Shown: positions 1 to 5,132 of the stretch, piece by piece | How the letters are laid out: each line of letters opens with the position of its first letter | How positions within the stretch are numbered: position 1 is the stretch's first letter | Assembly (NCBI GenBank): GCA_030620065.1 | Contig: JAUXFJ010000120.1 | Location: 1 to 5,515 of the forward strand | Direction of reading: 5' to 3' | Source of the DNA: Anaerolineaceae bacterium | GTDB taxonomy: Bacteria; Chloroflexota; Anaerolineae; Anaerolineales; Anaerolineaceae | Length of the DNA stretch: 5,515 nucleotides | Program-made: the position numbers and the translations under genes | The notes under the pieces: model-generated | Seen by the model: the letters and a program-made list of their open reading frames with translations, nothing else | Told to the model about the DNA's origin: nothing | Database searches by the model: none

Positions 1-110
1 ATAAGATGATAAAACCTCTATTCACATAAGAACGGCATCTGAATAACGGCTTTGTTTATATACCCGAGTTTTTTATGGGGGAAGAAAATGGGCGTTCTTT
101 TTTGACTGAC
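1..110. other. Gene-free left edge downstream of galK
   Basis: No coding region is supported here; all three forward frames meet stop codons early (one at bases 27-29 could close a gene entering from the left, but too little is visible to say). The stretch is A/T rich with short T runs at 69-74 and 98-103. The arms aagaacg (28-34) and cgttctt (93-99) are inverted but lie about 60 bases apart, with no U-tract next to the leftward arm, so I do not call a terminator for galK. Confidence 0.5.
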
Positions 111-1268
111 CTATAACCGCTCAAAACCTTCAACGGATGCGCCTGCTGCTGCATAACAGAGATAGACCTGGGCATCTTTACCGGTTTTGGCTGTGTATTC
201 TGCAGAGAGCCTGGTCGTGAAATCATTTGCATATTCTTCTTTGACAAGGTTAACCGTGCAGCCACCGAACCCTGCCCCGGTCAACCTGGCGCCCAAGCAA
301 CCCGGCTGCTGGCTGGCGATTTCAACGAGTGCATCCAATTCAGGACAGCTTACTTCATAAAGATCACGCAGACTCTTATGGCAATCGAACATTAATTGGC
401 CAAATGCTAGTATATTGCCCTGTTTTAAGTAGTTAGCAGCGAGTTCAACACGGGTACATTCTTCTACGACATGCTGTGCACGTTTACGCACAACGGGCGG
501 AAGGTAATGAGCATATTGGCTAAAATCGTCCGGGAGGACATCTCTCAAGGCATTGATTTTGAGTAGATGTGATTTAAGGATGTCCAGCGCCTGCTGGCAG
601 GCACTGCGGCGTTCATTATAAGCAGAGCCTGCCAGGGTTCGACGGACTTGAGAGTCTGCAATGATGATGACGGTATCTGCGGGCAGCGCAATAGGCTCCC
701 ATGCTAAGCTGCGCGTATCAAAACAAAGCACATGGTTCTTAACCCCAAAAAGACTGGCAAACTGATCCATCAAACCAGATTGGACACCAATATATTCGTT
801 TTCAGCAAATTGACAGAGCTTTGCAAGCTGCATGCGGGGGATTGTCCAATCCCCCAGAGCCTGCCAGCTGATGGCGAAAGCAACTTCAACGGCAGCGGAT
901 GAGCTTAATCCAGCGGCAATGGGTACATTAGAGGTATATTCAGCCTGCATTCCTCTGACTTCCAAGCCTGCTTGCTGAAGCGCCCAGGCAACACCCGCAG
1001 GATAGCGTGCAAAGGCTGGCAGTGGATGACCTCCGGTATCGCATTGAGCATCTAGATGTTCAATGGAAATAGATACTGTTTGGTCAAAATCCAAAGCCCG
1101 GAGGTGAATAACTGGTTCATCAAGTGGTTGGAAAGACAGCTTTACCTTGCGGTCAATTGCCACAGGCAATACAATGCCTTCGTTGTAATCGACATGTTCG
1201 CCGAGCAGGTTAACCCTGCCCGGAGCAAGAGCTATGTATTCATAGCTGGATGATAACTTTTGGCTCAT
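111..1268 (-). CDS. galK: Galactokinase (GHMP kinase family)
   Basis: Galactokinase phosphorylates alpha-D-galactose at C1 with ATP, the first committed step of the Leloir pathway, in the cytoplasm. The 385-residue product matches the usual length of about 380-390. The galactokinase signature PGRVNLLGEHVDYNEG is at residues 16-31, with the transition-state arginine at R18. The GHMP phosphate-binding loop GLSSSAA is at 120-126. The catalytic aspartate is in GLMDQF (D168). The glycine-rich third motif ARLTGAGFGGC is at 327-337. I place the start at the ATG at 1268-1266, because it overlaps the stop of the upstream GIY-YIG gene as ATGA; a TTG two codons earlier is possible but less likely. It is the last gene of a leftward cluster. 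No galT, galE or galactose transporter is visible, so the downstream steps must be encoded elsewhere. All core motifs are intact and it should be active. Confidence 0.96.
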   Translation of the reverse strand: MSQKLSSSYEYIALAPGRVNLLGEHVDYNEGIVLPVAIDRKVKLSFQPLDEPVIHLRALDFDQTVSISIEHLDAQCDTGGHPLPAFARYPAGVAWALQQAGLEVRGMQAEYTSNVPIAAGLSSSAAVEVAFAISWQALGDWTIPRMQLAKLCQFAENEYIGVQSGLMDQFASLFGVKNHVLCFDTRSLAWEPIALPADTVIIIADSQVRRTLAGSAYNERRSACQQALDILKSHLLKINALRDVLPDDFSQYAHYLPPVVRKRAQHVVEECTRVELAANYLKQGNILAFGQLMFDCHKSLRDLYEVSCPELDALVEIASQQPGCLGARLTGAGFGGCTVNLVKEEYANDFTTRLSAEYTAKTGKDAQVYLCYAAAGASVEGFERL

Positions 1269-1555
1269 GCGCAATCCAGAGTATCCGGGTTTTGGAATTC
1301 TAGGTGGAGGGTTGTATTTTCAACGAGTGTTTTTTTGCGACTATGACTCCATTTTTTTATCTCAAGTTCACGTTTGAGTGCGCTGATCTTATCAGGCTGC
1401 TCTTCGACATAAACCAGCTCAACGGGATGGTTGAGGCGTGTATAGCGCGCACCTTTGCCTGTATTGTGCTGCTCCAAGCGCCGTAATGGGTCGGTGCTCC
1501 ATCCGGTGTAATAAGCACCATTTGCACATTTAAGGAGATAACAGTAAAAAGGCAT
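1265..1555 (-). CDS. Small GIY-YIG domain protein (UPF0213/YhbQ-like)
   Basis: A 96-residue protein made almost wholly of one GIY-YIG nuclease-fold domain. The GIY-YIG pair is degenerate, as is common in this family: YLL at residues 6-8 and YYTGW at 15-19. Downstream follow the arginine pair R25-R26 in DPLRRLEQHN, GKGARYTR (33-40), P44-V45-E46-L47-V48-Y49 and the acidic/basic helix ALKRELEIKKW (59-69), whose E63 sits where the family's metal-binding glutamate is expected. Proteins of this kind are stand-alone relatives of UvrC and Slx1 nucleases; a few act on DNA, but most have no settled role. The ATG start at 1555 gives normal family length and I see no strong ribosome binding site in front of it. 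It lies 38 bases after the M50 gene and overlaps galK by 4 bases, so translation of galK may be coupled to it. Confidence 0.9.
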   Translation of the reverse strand: MPFYCYLLKCANGAYYTGWSTDPLRRLEQHNTGKGARYTRLNHPVELVYVEEQPDKISALKRELEIKKWSHSRKKTLVENTTLHLEFQNPDTLDCA

Positions 1556-1593
1556 AATTTTGGTTCAAGCTAAAAACATTAATCGTATAGTTA

Positions 1594-2241
1594 TCAGCGT
1601 ATTCCTATCAGGAATTTTGTTAATAGCAACAACGGTTCTCGAATGATTATTCCCAAGATGTCGAAGTGGAGCATAGGGCCAACGAACACGATCACCAATA
1701 GAATGATGGGGCCGTAGGGGCGGATATTTTCATAAGCCCGTTTAAAAGCAGGTGGCATGAAGAATAATAAAACTTGTTCTCCATCCAAGGGAGCAAGGGG
1801 AATGAGATTGAATAAAAACAATGCAAGATTTATGAAGATGAATTCCAAAAGGAACTGGCTGAATGTGGGCAGGAAACGCCCTGATATGAAGTCTAATGGC
1901 ACTAGATTAAAACGCAGTGGGATTGCAGCGATAACTGCCAATAGCAGATTTGTCAACGGCCCTGCCAGCGATACCAGCATTAGACCTGCTTTGCTCTTGC
2001 GGCGCAAGGTATAGGGATTCACCGGTACGGGTTTTGCCCAACCGAATCCAGCCATAAGCAGCATCAGTGTTCCCATAAGGTCGAGATGTGCAAACGGATT
2101 CAAAGTTAGGCGACCAGCCATGCGCGGCGTATCATCGCCAAGGGCATTAGCGGTGAACGCATGCGCAAATTCGTGCAGTGTGAAGGCAATAATGAGAGTG
2201 ATGATGCGGGAGATGGTTGTGGGTGCATCCAAGTTTAACAT
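1594..2241 (-). CDS. Membrane zinc metalloprotease, site-2 protease (M50) family
   Basis: A 215-residue, strongly hydrophobic protein of the short M50 group that lacks PDZ or CBS domains. The zinc site HEFAH (HExxH) is at residues 23-27 inside the first membrane segment. The second signature is N145 with PLAPLDG (148-154), where D153 is the expected third zinc ligand. Other conserved pieces are GRLTLNPFAHLDLMG (43-57), AKPVPVNP (69-76) and LAGPLTN (92-98). Membrane segments are expected at roughly 8-30, 55-70, 86-109, 128-150 and 174-200. Family members cut peptide bonds within membranes, but substrates of this minimal group are largely unknown and nothing here names one. It is the first gene of the leftward cluster, read away from the DUF951 gene. 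ATG at 2241 is chosen because HExxH then sits at the usual distance from the N terminus; the ribosome binding site (gaaag) is weak. Confidence 0.93.
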   Translation of the reverse strand: MLNLDAPTTISRIITLIIAFTLHEFAHAFTANALGDDTPRMAGRLTLNPFAHLDLMGTLMLLMAGFGWAKPVPVNPYTLRRKSKAGLMLVSLAGPLTNLLLAVIAAIPLRFNLVPLDFISGRFLPTFSQFLLEFIFINLALFLFNLIPLAPLDGEQVLLFFMPPAFKRAYENIRPYGPIILLVIVFVGPMLHFDILGIIIREPLLLLTKFLIGIR

Positions 2242-2397
2242 AAGCTGCTTTCAAGTTGAATTAATATGGTCATCGGGATCTTCTAACTACTCAGTTTGTC
2301 AAACTATAAAGAAATAAGAATTTCGTATTATAGTGCTTATTCAGTGCAGAAAGGCTTAATTTTATGCTGTCAATCCATTATATCATGGGGTGGTATA
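2242..2397. promoter_or_regulatory. Divergent intergenic control region
   Basis: This 156-base A/T-rich stretch separates the leftward M50-GIY-YIG-galK cluster from the rightward DUF951-mgd-tsaE-tsaB cluster, so it should hold both promoters. It contains a perfect 13-base palindrome (2293-2305) and, at its right end, an extended -10 element. A second AT-rich candidate (TATTAT, 2326-2331) would give a leader of about 60 bases for the rightward genes. For the leftward genes TATTAA (2266-2261 on the minus strand) is a weak -10 candidate without a good -35. None of the weaker elements is convincing on its own. Confidence 0.6.
2293..2305. promoter_or_regulatory. 13-base palindrome, candidate operator
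   Basis: AGTTTG-T-CAAACT is a perfect inverted repeat with 6-base arms around one central base. It lies in the divergent control region, where a dimeric regulator could act on both gene sets. On the minus strand its centre reads TTGACA, a consensus -35 hexamer, although no -10 lies at a proper distance. No regulator gene is visible in the window, so an operator role is inferred from symmetry and place only. Confidence 0.35.
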
Positions 2398-2399
2398 AT
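2391..2399 (+). promoter_or_regulatory. Extended -10 promoter element TGG-TATAAT
   Basis: TGGTATAAT is an exact extended -10 (TGn plus TATAAT). The sequence 17 bases upstream (2371-2376, caatcc) is not a -35, which an extended -10 can do without. Transcription would begin near 2406-2407, after the ATG at 2398 that overlaps this element but at the GTG codon at 2407. If it is used, DUF951 would be made from a leaderless message. The match may also be chance in A/T-rich sequence. Confidence 0.5.
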
Positions 2400-2616
2400 G
2401 CTAACTGTGTTAGCGGATCTTGATCTTGGAGATATAGTACGACTGCGTAAAGCCCACCCCTGTGGAAGTTATGAGTGGGAGATTGTACGTTTGGGAGCAG
2501 ATATTGGTCTCGTCTGTGTTAAATGCCAGCGCCGAATCCTCCTTTCTCGTCGAGAATTGGCAAGACGGTTGAAAACTATTATTTCCAGAGGTGTTGATGA
2601 CCCAGCCAAAAGCTGA
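2398..2616 (+). CDS. DUF951 family small protein
   Basis: A 72-residue protein of the DUF951 family, found mainly in Firmicutes and Chloroflexota and without a known function. The family core is clear: LGDIVRLRKAHPCGSYEWE at residues 10-28, then VRLGADIGLVC (30-40) and a CVKC pair (40-43), followed by a basic tail with LSRRELARRLK (49-59). C22 of HPCG together with C40 and C43 suggests a small metal-binding fold, but this is inference. The start is uncertain: ATG at 2398 follows a poor G-rich site (GGGGTGG, 2387-2393), whereas GTG at 2407 (69 residues) fits a leaderless start from the extended -10 beside it. Further upstream in-frame codons add residues that do not resemble the family. Its 3' end overlaps the next gene by 20 bases, so the two are probably co-translated. 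Confidence 0.88.
   Translation: MLTVLADLDLGDIVRLRKAHPCGSYEWEIVRLGADIGLVCVKCQRRILLSRRELARRLKTIISRGVDDPAKS
2588..2593 (+). promoter_or_regulatory. Ribosome binding site of the MGDG-synthase-like gene
   Basis: GAGGTG inside the 3' end of the DUF951 gene is a good anti-16S match with short spacing to the ATG at 2597. It favours that ATG over the in-frame GTG at 2591 (which is part of the site itself) and TTG at 2594. Confidence 0.6.
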
Positions 2617-3763
2617 TAAAAAGCCGAATATCATCTTTTTGTTCTCTGATACCGGCGGCGGGCACCGCAGTGCAGCGGAAGCGATCATTGAAGCCCTCGA
2701 TCTTGAATTTCCAGGTCAATATACATCTGAGATGGTGGATTTTTATCTTGAGTATGCGCCGTTCCCTTTCGATCAGGCAGCTGCCACATATGCGCCGATG
2801 GCTCAGATTCCGGATATTTGGGAGTTTGGCTATAAGTTAAGCGATGGGAAACATCGGTCAAAATTCGTGCAGAAGTTATTGTGGCCTTATGTACGCAGAG
2901 GGGTCACCCGTTTGGTAAAGGAACACCCCTGTGATCTATTCATTTCTGTCCATTCAGTGGTCAATATTCCGCTATTGCGGGGACTACCTGCAAATAGACC
3001 TCCCTATATGACCGTAGTGACCGATATGGTTTCCACCCATGCTTTCTGGTATAACAAGAAATCAGATATTGTTTTTGTGCCAACTGATGAAGCCCTCCAG
3101 CGAGGTATATCTTTTGGTTTGGATCCCGCGAAGATCCATGTGGTGGGGTTACCAGTAGCGGATCGCTTCTGTCATCCGGTTATGGACCGCGCGAAATTGC
3201 GCGAGAAACTTGGCTGGCCATTGGATATGCCTATTGTATTATTGGTCAGCGGCGGCGAAGGGATGGGTCCTCTGGAAGAAACAGTGCGCGCAATCAGTGA
3301 TGCGGATCTGCCAACCGCATTGGTTGTGATCGCCGGGCGCAATCAAGCTCTAAAGGAGCGTCTGGAGGCGTTGCAATATAGACATCCGACCTTTGTTTAC
3401 GGGTTCGTTACGAATATGCCGGAATTTATGCAGGCTGCAGATGTGATTGTGACTAAGGCAGGGCCAGGCACGATCAGTGAAGCTTTTATTGCTGGTTTAC
3501 CAATTATCCTTTACAGCCGCATGCCGGGGCAAGAGGAAGGTAATGTTGATTACGTGGTCAATCGCGGTGCGGGTGTATGGGCACCAGCGCCAAAGAATGT
3601 TGTGACGACGCTTAGGCGTTGGTTGAACGATCCCAAAGAACGTTCTGAGGTTGTTGAAATTTCCAAGAGCTTAGCAAAACCGGAAGCCTCTCGGGTGATT
3701 GCACGCTATGCCATGGCAATGTTGGGAAAGATCCCTTTTGAAGATGTTCCCTTAAATGTGTGA
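2597..3763 (+). CDS. MGDG synthase-like glycosyltransferase (GT28, plant MGD type)
   Basis: A 388-residue GT-B glycosyltransferase that probably moves a sugar, likely galactose from UDP-galactose, onto diacylglycerol at the inner membrane face to make a glycolipid. The MGDG-synthase N-terminal domain starts with FLFSDTGGGHRSAAEAI (14-30); SVHS (117-120) and TVVTDMVSTHAFW (139-151) follow. The GT28 C-terminal domain has VSGGEGMGP (217-225), AGRN (246-249), YGFVTNMPEFM (268-278), TKAGPGTISEA (286-296), the GQEEGN loop (311-316) and SLAKPEA (358-364). From memory these are closer to plant and Chloroflexota MGD proteins than to MurG or to the Gram-positive diglucosyl enzyme UgtP, although sugar specificity cannot be read from sequence. 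There is no signal peptide or clear membrane span, as expected for a peripheral enzyme. The gene overlaps DUF951 by 20 bases and is followed 16 bases later by tsaE. Confidence 0.9.
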   Translation: MTQPKADKKPNIIFLFSDTGGGHRSAAEAIIEALDLEFPGQYTSEMVDFYLEYAPFPFDQAAATYAPMAQIPDIWEFGYKLSDGKHRSKFVQKLLWPYVRRGVTRLVKEHPCDLFISVHSVVNIPLLRGLPANRPPYMTVVTDMVSTHAFWYNKKSDIVFVPTDEALQRGISFGLDPAKIHVVGLPVADRFCHPVMDRAKLREKLGWPLDMPIVLLVSGGEGMGPLEETVRAISDADLPTALVVIAGRNQALKERLEALQYRHPTFVYGFVTNMPEFMQAADVIVTKAGPGTISEAFIAGLPIILYSRMPGQEEGNVDYVVNRGAGVWAPAPKNVVTTLRRWLNDPKERSEVVEISKSLAKPEASRVIARYAMAMLGKIPFEDVPLNV

Positions 3764-3779
3764 TTAGAAAAAACTGATT

Positions 3780-4277
3780 ATGCCAATTTTAGATAGCCGT
3801 ACACTTGAGTTTTTTAGCCACAGCCCTGAACAGACCCGCCGCGTGGGGATTCGTTTAGGAGGACTGCTTCAAGTGGGTGATGTGATTTGCCTGGAGGGTA
3901 ATCTAGGCGCTGGAAAGACTACTTTGGTTCAGGGCGTTGCGCAGGGTTGGGGTTCTCTGGACCCGGTTTCAAGCCCAACATATATGATTGTCAATGAATA
4001 TCGGCACCCTAATGAGCAGCGTCTTTACCATCTGGATGCGTACCGCTTGGCTGATGCGCAGGATGCTGAAATACTTGACTTTGACCGTATGTTGACTCAG
4101 GGAGCTATGGTTATAGAATGGCCAGAACGTATCAAAGAGATCCTACCGGATACTCGTTTATGGGTTCAAATGCGCTGGACGGGTATTGAGCAGCGAAATC
4201 TATGGATCACACCTTTTGGTGAGTATTATGAGAAGATGCTGCAGACTTTAAGGCAGCAATTATTTGGAGCTACCTGA
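3780..4277 (+). CDS. tsaE: tRNA t6A biosynthesis ATPase TsaE
   Basis: TsaE is the small P-loop ATPase that works with TsaB and TsaD to place threonylcarbamoyl on A37 of ANN-decoding tRNAs (t6A). The 165-residue product fits the family, which is usually about 150. The Walker A motif GNLGAGKTT is at 40-48. The family block VSSPTYMIVNEY (63-74) replaces switch I, LYHLDAYRL (82-90) follows, and VIEWPERI (111-118) holds the conserved E113 of the Walker B-like strand. The C-terminal 30 or so residues exceed the core fold and look unremarkable. The ATG at 3780 lies 16 bases after the glycosyltransferase with no good Shine-Dalgarno sequence, so translation may depend on ribosomes arriving from upstream. 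Its TGA stop overlaps the tsaB ATG (TGATG), which supports co-translation of the two partners. Confidence 0.95.
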   Translation: MPILDSRTLEFFSHSPEQTRRVGIRLGGLLQVGDVICLEGNLGAGKTTLVQGVAQGWGSLDPVSSPTYMIVNEYRHPNEQRLYHLDAYRLADAQDAEILDFDRMLTQGAMVIEWPERIKEILPDTRLWVQMRWTGIEQRNLWITPFGEYYEKMLQTLRQQLFGAT

Positions 4278-4945
4278 TGCTTTTAGTTTTTGATACATCC
4301 ACTGAACGTATTGGTATGGCATTGTTTGACGGTACGCAGGTCGTCAGCGAGGAGATATGGAAAAGCCATAATTACCATACTGTTGAGCTTGTACCTGCTA
4401 TCGAACTGCTGCTTAAACGATCTGCCGTAGCACATAAGGATTTGACTGCACTGGGAGCCGCATTGGGGCCCGGTTCTTTCACCAGTTTGCGGATTGGCTT
4501 TGCAGTATTAAAAGGTCTGTCTCTAGCGCTTAAGCTGCCTGTCGCCGGGATTCCATCGTTGGATATATTGGCAGCCGGGCAGGCGCCACTAGATATCCCT
4601 TTAATGGCTGTTTTGCACGCTGGTAGAGGGCGTTTGGCGTATTCGCGTTATCTTTATCAAGATAATACCTGGTGCAAACAAGAAGAAGCAAAGGTTATTG
4701 AGGTTACGGAACTAGCGCAGCAGATCGATTCACCGATATATATTTGTGGGGAGTTAACTCCTTACGAGAAGCAAATTCTTGGACGCAAATGGAAAAGTGT
4801 CCAAATTGCATCTCCGGCGAATTGCCTGCGCAGACCGGCTGTGTTAGCAGAGTTAGCCTGGCATAAGCTGGAAGCTGGACAGGCAGATGATATTGCCAGC
4901 CTGGCGCCGATTTATTTACATACTACAAACCCAGCTCCTGCATAA
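4277..4945 (+). CDS. tsaB: tRNA t6A biosynthesis protein TsaB
   Basis: TsaB is the inactive ASKHA-fold (Kae1/HSP70-like) partner that dimerises with TsaD and scaffolds the t6A-forming complex; TsaE, encoded just upstream, joins it. The 222-residue length is typical. Visible family features are the N-terminal strand LLVFDTSTE (2-10), the helix HTVELVPAIELLL (34-46), and the signature GPGSFTSLRIG (64-74) followed by AVLKGLSLAL (76-85). The C terminus PIYLH (215-219) takes the place of the common PxYLR ending. In most homologues the signature reads GPGSFTGLRIG; here the second Gly after FT is S70. The start is ATG at 4277, one base into the tsaE stop, with GGAG at 4266-4269 seven bases ahead. 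No tsaD or rimI follows, so the catalytic subunit must lie elsewhere. Confidence 0.94.
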   Translation: MLLVFDTSTERIGMALFDGTQVVSEEIWKSHNYHTVELVPAIELLLKRSAVAHKDLTALGAALGPGSFTSLRIGFAVLKGLSLALKLPVAGIPSLDILAAGQAPLDIPLMAVLHAGRGRLAYSRYLYQDNTWCKQEEAKVIEVTELAQQIDSPIYICGELTPYEKQILGRKWKSVQIASPANCLRRPAVLAELAWHKLEAGQADDIASLAPIYLHTTNPAPA

Positions 4946-5010
4946 TGTGGCGCAAGAAATCGTTTATAAATAAGTCACTTCTCTTTATGATTGAAGAATT
5001 AAATTGCGCT

Positions 5011-5081
5011 AAGTTGGTAAGCTTTGCAGAGGCATAGATTATTAAGCTAACTTGAGGTAGTTGACGAGCTTTTATTTTCTT
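5011..5081 (+). other. Three-arm inverted-repeat set, possible terminator or attenuator
   Basis: Arm 2, AAGCTAACTT (5044-5053), can pair with arm 1 on its left (AAGTT 5011-5015 and AGCTT 5020-5024) or with arm 3 on its right (AGTT 5059-5062 and AGCTT 5067-5071). In each case a 4-base bulge separates the two helices. Arm 3 runs into a T-rich tail (5070-5081), as in an intrinsic terminator. The two hairpins exclude each other. The stems are short and A/T rich, so stability is doubtful; it may simply be a weak terminator after tsaB, or chance. Confidence 0.25.
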
Positions 5082-5092
5082 GCGTTTATAAT
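5061..5092 (+). promoter_or_regulatory. Candidate promoter for the uracil-DNA glycosylase gene
   Basis: TTGACG (5061-5066) resembles a -35, and TTTATAAT (5085-5092) offers TTTATA at an 18-base spacing or a perfect TATAAT at 20 bases. Neither spacing is the ideal 17, so the call is tentative. Transcription would begin near 5097-5100 and leave a short leader ahead of the glycosylase start. The presence of a separate promoter fits the 187-base gap after tsaB. Confidence 0.4.
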
Positions 5093-5121
5093 TGGTGTAG
5101 AATATTCCCCGCAGAAAACAT

Positions 5122-5128
5122 GGAGGTG
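5122..5128 (+). promoter_or_regulatory. Strong ribosome binding site GGAGGTG
   Basis: GGAGGTG is a near-full match to the 16S rRNA 3' end. GGAGG lies six bases before the TTG at 5133, which makes that TTG the best start of the glycosylase gene; the in-frame GTG at 5130 is too close, and the ATG at 5120 is in another frame and overlaps the site. Confidence 0.8.
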
Positions 5129-5132
5129 TGTG

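Noticed and set aside
28..99. Inverted arms aagaacg/cgttctt as a galK terminator
   Set aside because: The loop is far too long and no U-tract follows on the leftward transcript.
56..265. Minus-strand 69-codon open frame over the 3' end of galK
   Set aside because: It overlaps the well-supported galK frame, has no recognisable motif, and its low-complexity product fits a shadow frame.
1056..1253. Plus-strand 65-codon frame inside galK
   Set aside because: It is antisense to the conserved galactokinase N-terminal motifs and has no homology I recognise.
1304..1486. Plus-strand 60-codon frame inside the GIY-YIG gene
   Set aside because: It is antisense to a clear domain and lacks any family signature.
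1757..2014. Plus-strand 85-codon frame inside the M50 gene
   Set aside because: Its basic, Asn-rich product is the expected complement of a hydrophobic membrane protein gene.
2297..2302. Consensus TTGACA on the minus strand as the M50 promoter -35
   Set aside because: The sequence 17 bases on is not a -10, and the nearest AT-rich hexamer is about 30 bases away.
2120..2317. Plus-strand 65-codon frame over the M50 start and the divergent region
   Set aside because: It mostly mirrors the HExxH region of the M50 gene and has no independent support.
2410..2688. Minus-strand 92-codon frame across DUF951 and the glycosyltransferase start
   Set aside because: Both plus-strand genes here carry strong family motifs; the antisense product does not.
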